6,465 nucleotides of DNA from Bacteroidia bacterium (lineage in GTDB: Bacteria; Bacteroidota; Bacteroidia; NS11-12g; UBA9320). Position 1 is the stretch's first letter. Each line of letters opens with the position of its first letter. The stretch lies in contig JAQWZS010000162.1 in assembly GCA_029253325.1 (NCBI GenBank), positions 1 through 6,465 on the forward strand, read 5' to 3'. Made by a program: the position numbers and the translations under genes. Below are positions 1 through 5,286 of this stretch, piece after piece. The notes below the pieces were generated by a model, which was given only the letters and a program-made list of their open reading frames with translations, made no database searches and was not told the origin of the DNA.

Positions 1-143
1 TTACCATCTCCAACAACAACAATTGCGTTGAAGCTAAATGTTCTACCACCTTTAGTAACTTTAGCTACTCGATTAATATTTACCACAGTCTCTTTTAATT
101 CGAGATCTGTTGTTCTTACTTGTTTTAATGTTTGTGTTGCCAT
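1..143 (-). CDS. rpsE: 30S ribosomal protein S5 (uS5), 5' end only
   Basis: The first 47 codons plus two bases are in the window; the rest lies beyond the left edge. I translate the start as MATQTLKQVRTTDLELKETV, followed by VNINRVAKVTKGGRTFSFNA and IVVVGDG. This matches the N-terminal part of S5, including the loop NRVAKVTKGGR (24-34) and the following strand. S5 lies at the mRNA entry with S3 and S4 and controls decoding fidelity; changes in this loop give spectinomycin resistance in E. coli. Ala27 occupies the place of E. coli Ser22, a change I believe is natural in many bacteria and no evidence of resistance. It begins four bases after the rplR stop. Confidence 0.97.
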   Translation of the reverse strand, partial: MATQTLKQVRTTDLELKETVVNINRVAKVTKGGRTFSFNAIVVVGDG

Positions 144-147
144 ATTA

Positions 148-492
148 TTAGAATTTTAAACCTCCCTCTCTAGCTCCTTCTGCTAAATTCTTGATTCTTC
201 CGTGATATAAGTATCCGTTTCTATCAAATTTTACACTTTCGATACCATTTGCTGTTGCCTTTTCCGCAATTACTTTTCCTACTTCTCGAGCAATTTCAGA
301 CTTAGTACCTTTATCCATACCTGCCGAAGAACTTGAGAGTATTGTGGCTCCTTTGGTATCATCGATAAGTTGAACATATATAGCCTTGTTGCTTCTAAAA
401 ACACATAGCCTAGGCATTTCTGCAGTACCCTGAATCTTACTTCTTATTCTGGCTTTGATTTTAGCTCTTCTTGTCGCTTTACTTTTAATCAT
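148..492 (-). CDS. rplR: 50S ribosomal protein L18 (uL18)
   Basis: A 114-residue protein (E. coli 117). L18 works with L5 to bring 5S rRNA into the central protuberance. The N-terminal 20 residues are highly basic (SKATRRAKIKARIRSKIQ), as needed for 5S binding. The body shows GTAEMPRLCVFRSNKAIYVQ (22-41), LIDDTKGATILSSSS (42-56), KSEIAREVGKVIAEKATANG (64-83), and the closing FDRNGYLYHGRIKNLAEGAR (89-108) followed by EGGLKF. The first residues, MIKSKATRR, differ from the ALTKxERR form common in the phylum, but there is no alternative start nearby. The codons of the final EGG produce GGGAGG on the minus strand, 17 bases before the rpsE start; this is probably coding-driven. Confidence 0.98.
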   Translation of the reverse strand: MIKSKATRRAKIKARIRSKIQGTAEMPRLCVFRSNKAIYVQLIDDTKGATILSSSSAGMDKGTKSEIAREVGKVIAEKATANGIESVKFDRNGYLYHGRIKNLAEGAREGGLKF

Positions 493-506
493 AATAAAAT
501 AAACTA

Positions 507-1055
507 TTATTTAGCTGCAGTCTTACCTGCTTTTCTTCTTAATTGTTCTCCTTTGAACTTGATTCCTTTACCCTTATACGGCTCTGGTGGACGTAAACTT
601 CTAAGTTTCGCCGATACTTGACCTAACAACTGTTTATCAATACTTTCAAAAGTTACCAAAGGTGGTTGTCCCTTGACGGCTTCTGTTGACACCTTAACTT
701 CTGAAGGAATTTGCATAAAGATAGTGTGCGAAAAACCTAGATTAAGTTCAAGTAGTTGACCTGTAACGGTAGCTCTATAACCTACACCAACAAGCTCTTG
801 TTCTGTTTTGAAACCTTTACTTACTCCCTCAACACAATTGTTAATCAATGATCTGTAAAGTCCATGTTTAGATTTCTCTTCTTTGCTTTCACCATTTCTA
901 GATAAAACTATTTGATTTTCTTCAACTTTAACATCAACAAGATTTATCGTCTGAGTAAGTTCTCCCTTTGGTCCCTTTACAGTGACGATGTTATTATCTA
1001 CTTTAACTTCCACTCCGGAAGGTATTGCTATTGGATTATTTCCTATTCGTGACAT
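507..1055 (-). CDS. rplF: 50S ribosomal protein L6 (uL6)
   Basis: A 182-residue protein (E. coli 177). L6 has two related RNA-binding domains and sits at the base of the L7/L12 stalk close to the sarcin-ricin loop, where it supports elongation-factor function. It begins MSRIGNNPIAIPSGVEVKV, continues VTVKGPKGELTQ (24-35), HGLYRSLINNCVEGVSKGFK (64-83), ELVGVGYRA (87-95) and LNLGFSH (104-110). The second domain has SIDKQLLGQVSAKLRSLRPP (138-157) joined to EPYKGKGIKF (158-167), the family signature. The last 12 residues are a basic, Ala-rich tail. The start is preceded by an AT-rich, purine-rich leader without Shine-Dalgarno motif. rplR follows after 14 bases. Confidence 0.99.
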   Translation of the reverse strand: MSRIGNNPIAIPSGVEVKVDNNIVTVKGPKGELTQTINLVDVKVEENQIVLSRNGESKEEKSKHGLYRSLINNCVEGVSKGFKTEQELVGVGYRATVTGQLLELNLGFSHTIFMQIPSEVKVSTEAVKGQPPLVTFESIDKQLLGQVSAKLRSLRPPEPYKGKGIKFKGEQLRRKAGKTAAK

Positions 1056-1070
1056 CTTTCTTATACTTTA

Positions 1071-1478
1071 TTAAGATACGTAACATAAAACCTCTCCACC
1101 AACATGCTGTGTTCTAGCTTCTTTGTCTGTCATCACACCATTCGATGTAGAGACAATTGCAATACCAAGACCATTTAATACACGAGGTAACTCATCAGCA
1201 CTTTTATATTGTCTTAATCCAGGCTTACTTACTCTTTTAAGTTCGCGAATGGCTGACAATTTTGTAGTGGGATGATATTTCAAAGCTATTTTGATTGTAC
1301 CCTGTGGCCCAGCTGCATCGTCAAATTTATAATTGAGAATGTAACCTTTATCAAATAGTACTTGAGTTATTGCTTTTTTGATATTAGAAGCTGGCACATC
1401 AACAATACGGTGATTTGCCTTAATTCCATTTCTCACTCTAGTAAGAAAATCTGCTATTGGATCTGTAATTTTACTCAT
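1071..1478 (-). CDS. rpsH: 30S ribosomal protein S8 (uS8)
   Basis: A 135-residue protein (E. coli 130). S8 binds the central domain of 16S rRNA early in assembly, and in E. coli it also represses the spc operon. The N-terminal domain reads TDPIADFLTRVRNGIKANHR (5-24), then VPASNIKKAITQVLFDKGYI (28-47). A loop at residues 53-60 (DDAAGPQG) before TIKIALKY is slightly longer than in E. coli, as in other Bacteroidota. The C-terminal rRNA-binding domain has SKPGLRQYKSADELPRVLNG (84-103) and the signature STSNGVMTDKEAR (110-122), ending GGEVLCYVS. It begins four bases after rpsN; rplF follows after 15 bases, the longest gap in the window. Confidence 0.99.
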   Translation of the reverse strand: MSKITDPIADFLTRVRNGIKANHRIVDVPASNIKKAITQVLFDKGYILNYKFDDAAGPQGTIKIALKYHPTTKLSAIRELKRVSKPGLRQYKSADELPRVLNGLGIAIVSTSNGVMTDKEARTQHVGGEVLCYVS

Positions 1479-1482
1479 ATTA

Positions 1483-1752
1483 TTACCAGCTTGCTTTTGT
1501 TATACCAGGTATTAAACCTTTAGACGCCATTTCCCTGAACACATTTCTTGAAATTCCAAAATCTCTCATGTATCCTCTTGGTCTACCTGTTGCAGAACAT
1601 CTATTTCTTAAACGGGTAGGTGAAGCATTTCTTGGTAGCTTCTGAAGCCCTTCGTAATCTCCGGCCTCTTTAAGAGCAGCTCTTTTAGAAGCATAGGTTT
1701 TAACCGCATGCTCTCTTTTTCGCTGTCTTGCTTTCATTGATTCTTTTGCCAT
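1483..1752 (-). CDS. rpsN: 30S ribosomal protein S14 (uS14), zinc-free form
   Basis: An 89-residue protein, shorter than E. coli S14 (101) but longer than the roughly 61-residue zinc-binding form. S14 sits in the small-subunit head near S3, S10 and S19 and is needed for head assembly. It has AKESMKARQRKREHAVKTYA (2-21), the middle segment AALKEAGDYEGLQKLPRN (25-42) found in zinc-free proteins, then SPTRLRNRCSATGRPRGYMR (44-63) and the usual end DFGISRNVFREMASKGLIPG (64-83) followed by ITKASW. Only one Cys (52) is present and no CxxC pairs, so it cannot bind zinc in the classical way. The start lies seven purine-rich bases after the rplE stop. Confidence 0.98.
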   Translation of the reverse strand: MAKESMKARQRKREHAVKTYASKRAALKEAGDYEGLQKLPRNASPTRLRNRCSATGRPRGYMRDFGISRNVFREMASKGLIPGITKASW

Positions 1753-1759
1753 CTTTTTC

Positions 1760-2305
1760 TTATTTCTTTATAAATGGTAATCCTAATTCTGTTAATAAAC
1801 TATGGCATTCAACATCTGTATTTGCAGTTGTTACAAAGGTGATATCCATACCATTAATGCGAGATACTTTATCAATATCTATCTCGGGAAAGATTATTTG
1901 TTCAGTAACACCCATTGAGTAGTTACCTCTTCCATCAAACCCTTTATCACTTATTCCATTAAAATCTCTAACACGAGGTAGAGACACAGCAATAAAGCGA
2001 TCTAAAAATTCATACATTTTATCACCACGAAGTGTCACACGACATCCGATGGGCATATCCTCTCTAAGCTTAAAGTTAGAGATTGCTTTCTTTGAATAAG
2101 TTGGAACTGCCTTTTGACCAGCAATAGTAGACATTTCTTCTACAGCTGTATCTACTAGTTTCTTGTCCGCAACTCCAGCACCAACACCTTGATTTAAACA
2201 AATTTTAGTTAACCTAGGTATCTGCATTACATTACTGTAATTGTGCTTTTCTTTTAACTTAGCAACCAATTCAGTCTCGAATTTTTCTCTTAATCTTGGT
2301 TTCAT
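1760..2305 (-). CDS. rplE: 50S ribosomal protein L5 (uL5)
   Basis: A 181-residue protein (E. coli 179). L5 binds 5S rRNA in the central protuberance, touches the P-site tRNA and forms a bridge to S13. Landmarks are MQIPRLTKICLNQGVGAG (27-44), the stretch AGQKAVPTYSKKAISNFKLR (62-81), EDMPIGCRVTLRGDKMYEFL (82-101), the strongly conserved LPRVRDFNGIS (109-119), GRGNYSMGVTEQIIFPEIDI (125-144) and the C-terminal MDITFVTTANTDVE (153-166). All are intact. In E. coli S8 represses the spc operon by binding mRNA near the rplE start; I could not recognise such a hairpin around 2280-2340, so no regulation is claimed. rpsN follows after seven bases. Confidence 0.99.
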   Translation of the reverse strand: MKPRLREKFETELVAKLKEKHNYSNVMQIPRLTKICLNQGVGAGVADKKLVDTAVEEMSTIAGQKAVPTYSKKAISNFKLREDMPIGCRVTLRGDKMYEFLDRFIAVSLPRVRDFNGISDKGFDGRGNYSMGVTEQIIFPEIDIDKVSRINGMDITFVTTANTDVECHSLLTELGLPFIKK

Positions 2306-2306
2306 A

Positions 2307-2645
2307 CTAATTATTTATAAAATCCCCTGTTTTCTTAGAAAATCTTTGCAATTTTCCATTTTCATTTAACTTTCTACCTATACGAGTTGCTTCGCCATTT
2401 ACCATAAGTTGGAGTTTACTCACACGAATAGGAGATTCAAGTTTGACAATTGAACCATTTGGATTATCTGCATCTGGTTTTCTGTGCTTTGTAACCATAT
2501 TAATACCATCAACGATAGCAGTACCTTCTTTAAGATTTACTAACTTAACTTCTCCAGTCTTATTTTTATCGTTACCCGACAATACTTTTACTGTGTCGCC
2601 TTTACGAATATGTAGTTTAGGTATTTTGTTGTATTTCCTTCTCAT
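2307..2645 (-). CDS. rplX: 50S ribosomal protein L24 (uL24)
   Basis: A 112-residue protein (E. coli 104). L24 is one of the two proteins that start large-subunit assembly, binding the 5' end of 23S rRNA, and it lies by the tunnel exit. A KOW motif occupies about residues 13-40, visible as IRKGDTVKVLSGNDKNKTGE (13-32) and VKLVNLKEG. The next part, GINMVTKHRKPDADNPNGSI (47-66), is the extended loop; SPIRVSKLQLMVNGEATRIG (71-90) and the basic tail RKLNENGKLQRFSKKTGDFI complete it. The stop is TAG, and rplE begins after one further base. No Shine-Dalgarno motif precedes the ATG. Confidence 0.98.
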   Translation of the reverse strand: MRRKYNKIPKLHIRKGDTVKVLSGNDKNKTGEVKLVNLKEGTAIVDGINMVTKHRKPDADNPNGSIVKLESPIRVSKLQLMVNGEATRIGRKLNENGKLQRFSKKTGDFINN

Positions 2646-2647
2646 AA

Positions 2648-3016
2648 TTACAGTACTTCTGGTGCTAATGATACAATTTTCATAAACTTACGATCTCTTA
2701 ACTCTCTTGCTACAGGTCCAAAAATACGAGTAGCCCTTGGCTCATCAGTAGCAGTTAAAAGAACACAAGAATTATCATCAAAACGGATATATGATCCATC
2801 TGGTCTTCTAAATTCTTTCTTTGTTCTAACAACGACAGCTCGAGAAACTGTACCTTTTTTAATATTACCTGCAGGCATTGCATCTTTAACCGTTACAATT
2901 ATTTTATCTCCAACAGAGGCATATCTTCTTTTTGTTCCACCCAACACACGGATACAAAGAACCTCTTTGGCTCCGCTGTTATCAGCTACTTTTAATCTTG
3001 ATTCTTGTTGTATCAT
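2648..3016 (-). CDS. rplN: 50S ribosomal protein L14 (uL14)
   Basis: A 122-residue protein (E. coli 123). L14 is a beta-barrel protein on the intersubunit face of the large subunit, next to L19 and helix 95, and takes part in bridge B8; it is also the contact of the silencing factor RsfS. It begins MIQQESRLKVADNSGAKEV, carries IRVLGGTKRRYASVGDKI (22-39), the signature section VVVRTKKEFRRPDGSYIR (61-78) followed by FDDNSCVLL, and closes with RIFGPVARELRDRKFMKIVS (97-116) and LAPEVL. Every family element is intact. The ATG follows the rpsQ stop after one base (TAAGATG), and rplX follows after two bases. Confidence 0.99.
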   Translation of the reverse strand: MIQQESRLKVADNSGAKEVLCIRVLGGTKRRYASVGDKIIVTVKDAMPAGNIKKGTVSRAVVVRTKKEFRRPDGSYIRFDDNSCVLLTATDEPRATRIFGPVARELRDRKFMKIVSLAPEVL

Positions 3017-3017
3017 C

Positions 3018-3272
3018 TTATTTCGCTCTTTCTATTATTTCTACCAATCTCCAACGCTTATCTTTACTAAGAGGTCTTGTTTCCATTATACGAACAATAT
3101 CATTTTCATTGCACTCATTCTTTTCATCATGAGCCTTGAACTTAGCTGTAGACTTAACGAACTTTTTATATTTAGGGTGCTTCATTTTTCGTTCGACAGA
3201 GACCGTAATGGTTTTTTCCATCTTGTTGCTTCTAACAACCCCAATAATTTCTTTTCTAAAATTTCTTTCCAT
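3018..3272 (-). CDS. rpsQ: 30S ribosomal protein S17 (uS17)
   Basis: An 84-residue protein, equal to the E. coli length. S17 is an early-binding small-subunit protein of the OB-fold type that organises the 5' domain of 16S rRNA. The N-terminal half has RKEIIGVVRSNKMEKTITVS (6-25) and VERKMKHPKYKKFVKST (26-42); the C-terminal signature is NDIVRIMETRPLSKDKRW (57-74). A Cys at 54 in the loop NECNEND replaces the Gly-rich turn seen in many relatives, probably without effect. It ends TAA one base before the rplN ATG. In E. coli this junction separates the S10 and spc operons; here the two are joined. Confidence 0.98.
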   Translation of the reverse strand: MERNFRKEIIGVVRSNKMEKTITVSVERKMKHPKYKKFVKSTAKFKAHDEKNECNENDIVRIMETRPLSKDKRWRLVEIIERAK

Positions 3273-3279
3273 TTTAAGG

Positions 3280-3283
3280 TCCT
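3280..3283 (-). promoter_or_regulatory. possible weak Shine-Dalgarno-like AGGA before rpsQ
   Basis: The minus strand reads AGGA with seven bases before the rpsQ ATG. It overlaps the rpmC TAG stop (TAGGA), so a reading ribosome would cross it. Four bases is weak support, but with rplP it is the only such match among 16 visible starts. Confidence 0.25.
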
Positions 3284-3476
3284 ATTTTTCGTTTCTACGT
3301 CTGTTAATCTCTGTTAGATATTTCGCAATAGTTTTTCTCGCAATTCTAATTTTATGCGGATTTTCTATTGGAGATACTGCATGACTAAATTTCATTTTCT
3401 GAAGTTGAGCTCGTTCATCTTTCAAGTTGTAATGAAGCTCTTTTTCAGTCAAATTTTTAATATCTTGGTACTGCAT
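3282..3476 (-). CDS. rpmC: 50S ribosomal protein L29 (uL29)
   Basis: A 64-residue protein of the usual length (E. coli 63). L29 is a small helical protein at the exit-tunnel rim next to L23, where nascent-chain factors dock. The first helix region holds DIKNLTEKELHYNLKDERAQ (5-24), followed by LQKMKFSHAVSPIENPHKIR (25-44), a linker form that I associate with Bacteroidota, and the signature helix IARKTIAKYLTEINRRRNEK (45-64). The protein is predicted to be two long antiparallel helices. It begins five bases after rplP and ends with TAG, one of only two TAG stops in the window. Confidence 0.98.
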   Translation of the reverse strand: MQYQDIKNLTEKELHYNLKDERAQLQKMKFSHAVSPIENPHKIRIARKTIAKYLTEINRRRNEK

Positions 3477-3481
3477 ATTTC

Positions 3482-3901
3482 TTAAGCACTATAATCTGGT
3501 CTTACTACAAATTTTGTTGTCACAGGAAGTTTTTGAGCAGCTAGTCTCATTGCTTCTTTGGCTATCTCCTCACTAACACCATCAACCTCAAATATGATAG
3601 TACCTGGCTTGATAACGGCTACCCAGTATTCTGGAGAACCTTTACCCTTACCCATTCTAACTTCTGCAGGTTTTTTAGTTACAGGCTTGTCAGGGAATAT
3701 TCGAATCCACACTTTACCTTCTCTTTTCATATATCGGTTTAGGGCTATCCTTGCCGCTTCTATTTGTCTAGAAGTAATCCAGTGAGGCTCTAATGATTTT
3801 AAACCGAAATCGCCGAACTCTACACGATGACCTCTACCTGCTAAACCTTTTACTCTGCCTTTCTGGCGTTTTCTATACTTTATTCTCTTTGGAGATAACA
3901 T
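3482..3901 (-). CDS. rplP: 50S ribosomal protein L16 (uL16)
   Basis: A 139-residue protein (E. coli 136). L16 is a late-assembling large-subunit protein near the A-site tRNA elbow and is needed for peptidyl-transferase activity and 5S-region maturation. It starts MLSPKRIKYRKRQKGRVKG, where most relatives read MLQPKR, then has FGDFGLKSLEPHWITSRQIE (29-48), GKVWIRIFPDKPVTKKPAEV (62-81) and the RMGKGKG signature (82-88) with Arg82 equivalent to E. coli Arg81, the residue hydroxylated there. EYWVAVIKPGTIIFEVDGVS (91-110) and AKEAMRLAAQKLPVTTKFV (114-132) complete the fold. The gene follows rpsC after 12 bases; its ATG is preceded by a possible short Shine-Dalgarno-like AAGG. Confidence 0.99.
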   Translation of the reverse strand: MLSPKRIKYRKRQKGRVKGLAGRGHRVEFGDFGLKSLEPHWITSRQIEAARIALNRYMKREGKVWIRIFPDKPVTKKPAEVRMGKGKGSPEYWVAVIKPGTIIFEVDGVSEEIAKEAMRLAAQKLPVTTKFVVRPDYSA

Positions 3902-3908
3902 GATCTTG

Positions 3909-3912
3909 CCTT
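3909..3912 (-). promoter_or_regulatory. possible weak Shine-Dalgarno-like AAGG before rplP
   Basis: The minus strand reads AAGG with seven bases before the rplP ATG, a usual spacing for pairing with the 16S rRNA tail. It is only four bases long and could be chance; most genes here have no such match. Confidence 0.25.
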
Positions 3913-3913
3913 A

Positions 3914-4630
3914 TTATTTTTTAATTCTTCTTCTATCGTGACCACCTCTCTTATCACGTTGTTGTTTTGGTTCTCCCATACCCATGTTGATGGATAGATC
4001 TCTTTTTCCAAAAACTTCTTCCTTAAATATCCATACTTTAACACCAATTTTACCGTAAACAGTAAGTGCTTCTGTAAGAGCATAATCAACATCTGCTCTA
4101 AATGTATGCAAAGGAATTCTACCTTCTTTAAATTGTTGTGTTCTTGCCATTTCAGCACCATTCAAACGACCCGAAACCATAATCTTGATTCCTTGAGCAC
4201 CCATTCTCATGGTTGATCCGATAGCCATTTTAATAGCACGTTTGAAATTAACACGACCTTCTATTTGTTGAGCAATAGATTGACCTACAAGCATTGCATC
4301 AAGCTCTGGTCGTTTAACCTCAAAAATGTTTATTTGAACATCTTTTTTAGTTAATTTCTTTATTTCCTCTTTCAGCTTATCTACTTCAGAACCACCTTTA
4401 CCGATAACAATACCTGGTCTTGATGTATGAACAGTAATAATGATACGCTTGAGCATTCGTTCGATAAGTATCTTCGAAATACCTGCTCTAGGCATACGAG
4501 CTTTTAAATATTTACGTATTTTGTTGTCTTCAGCTAATTTCTCGCCAAATTCTTTACCACCGTACCAGTTGCTTTCCCAACCACGAACGATTCCTAATCT
4601 AAGACCTATTGGATTTACTTTTTGTCCCAT
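3914..4630 (-). CDS. rpsC: 30S ribosomal protein S3 (uS3)
   Basis: A 238-residue protein (E. coli 233). S3 lies at the mRNA entry channel in the small-subunit head with S4 and S5 and contributes to mRNA unwinding. It begins with the usual GQKVNPIGLRLG (2-13). The type II KH domain covers roughly residues 40-110 and contains the GKGG loop (77-80). The C-terminal domain has FKRAIK (129-134), matching the E. coli helicase-related stretch with basic residues 131, 132 and 135, then GAQGIKIMVSGRLNGAEMAR (144-163) and GVKVWIFKEE (196-205). The tail is basic. The gene starts directly at the rplV stop; here position -3 is T, an exception in this operon. Two in-frame stops occur in tandem (TAATAA, 3911-3916). 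Confidence 0.99.
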   Translation of the reverse strand: MGQKVNPIGLRLGIVRGWESNWYGGKEFGEKLAEDNKIRKYLKARMPRAGISKILIERMLKRIIITVHTSRPGIVIGKGGSEVDKLKEEIKKLTKKDVQINIFEVKRPELDAMLVGQSIAQQIEGRVNFKRAIKMAIGSTMRMGAQGIKIMVSGRLNGAEMARTQQFKEGRIPLHTFRADVDYALTEALTVYGKIGVKVWIFKEEVFGKRDLSINMGMGEPKQQRDKRGGHDRRRIKK

Positions 4631-5017
4631 TTATTGTTCTTCTGAATTTGATTCTTCGGTTTGTACATCTGTATCCATAGTATCCACTTTAAGGGTAATA
4701 TGGTTTGATCTCTTTCTTATTCTATGAGCTCTTCCTTGAGGTGCAGGTTGAATCCTTTTTAACATTCTTCCTGGATCAACGAATACTTCTTTTACGATCA
4801 AGCCAGTTTCTTCATCTACTCTCACATCATTAACCTCTTGCCAATTTGCAATTGCAGACTTTAATAATTTTTCAACTTTTTCAGCATAGACTCTTTTTTG
4901 ACTATACTTTAATGTATTTAAAGCATCCTCTACTCGTTGACCTCTAATTTGATCAACCACGAGTCTCATTTTACGTGGAGACATCGGACAGTTATTTAAT
5001 TTAGCTACTGCTTCCAT
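4631..5017 (-). CDS. rplV: 50S ribosomal protein L22 (uL22) with acidic C-terminal tail
   Basis: A 128-residue protein, longer than the 110 residues of E. coli L22. L22 contacts all domains of 23S rRNA and sends a long beta-hairpin into the exit tunnel, where it forms the narrow part with L4 and affects macrolide action. The globular part shows NNCPMSPRKMRLVVDQIRG (8-26), the DALNTLKYSQKR helix region (31-42) and LLKSAIANWQ (51-60). The hairpin lies at about 80-101 with KRIQPAPQGRAHRIRKRS (87-104), ending in the strand NHITLKV. Residues 112-128 are an added tail with seven Asp or Glu residues and no basic one. Stop TAA is immediately followed by the rpsC ATG, a zero-base junction that suggests coupled translation. 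Confidence 0.98.
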   Translation of the reverse strand: MEAVAKLNNCPMSPRKMRLVVDQIRGQRVEDALNTLKYSQKRVYAEKVEKLLKSAIANWQEVNDVRVDEETGLIVKEVFVDPGRMLKRIQPAPQGRAHRIRKRSNHITLKVDTMDTDVQTEESNSEEQ

Positions 5018-5019
5018 GA

Positions 5020-5283
5020 TTATTTCTTAGCTTGATGACCTTTGAATGTTCTTGTCGGGGAGAATTCTCCAAGTTTATGCCCTACCATATTTTCTGTGAC
5101 ATATACTGGAATAAATTTATTTCCATTATGAACAGCAAATGTATGACCTATAAAGTCTGGTGTAATCAATGAAGATCTACTCCAAGTTTTTATAACTGAC
5201 TTCTTGGTTCCCTCATTCATAACGTCCACTTTACGTTGTAATTTGTAGTGAACAAACGGTCCTTTTTTTAATGATCTCGCCAT
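5020..5283 (-). CDS. rpsS: 30S ribosomal protein S19 (uS19)
   Basis: An 87-residue protein (E. coli 92). S19 sits in the head of the small subunit, pairs with S13 and reaches the decoding site and the intersubunit bridge. Recognisable elements are the start ARSLKKGPFV (2-11), TWSRSSLITPDFIGHT (33-48), and the family signature VHNGNKFIPVYVTENMVGHK (51-70) followed by LGEFSPTRTFKGH (71-83). The protein ends in a short basic tail. It begins three bases after the rplB stop and is followed after two bases by rplV. The upstream sequence is AT-rich without a Shine-Dalgarno motif. Confidence 0.98.
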   Translation of the reverse strand: MARSLKKGPFVHYKLQRKVDVMNEGTKKSVIKTWSRSSLITPDFIGHTFAVHNGNKFIPVYVTENMVGHKLGEFSPTRTFKGHQAKK

Positions 5284-5286
5284 AGT

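Noticed and set aside
1281..1329. Two TAnnTTTG matches on the minus strand (1281-1288 and 1322-1329) resembling the Bacteroidota -7 promoter element
   Set aside because: They lie inside rpsH, no TTTG element was seen at the right distance for the first, and a six-base match of this kind is expected by chance in AT-rich DNA of this length.
2280..2340. Possible S8-binding regulatory hairpin around the rplE start, as in E. coli
   Set aside because: I could not find a convincing inverted repeat or the S8 target layout here; the sequence is mostly AT-rich with a one-base gene junction.
3880..4161. An open frame of 93 codons on the minus strand inside rpsC, extending into the rplP start
   Set aside because: It lies in another frame of the clearly intact rpsC, its translation is low-complexity in composition with no family resemblance, and rpsC shows full-length conservation across the same bases.
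1728..4727. Several plus-strand open frames of 64 to 116 codons opposite rplE, rplX, rplN, rpsQ, rpmC, rplP and rplV/rpsC
   Set aside because: All are antisense to intact ribosomal-protein genes, are rich in Phe, Leu, Ile and Ser as expected from the complement of Lys/Glu-rich AT-rich coding DNA, and match no family I recognise.
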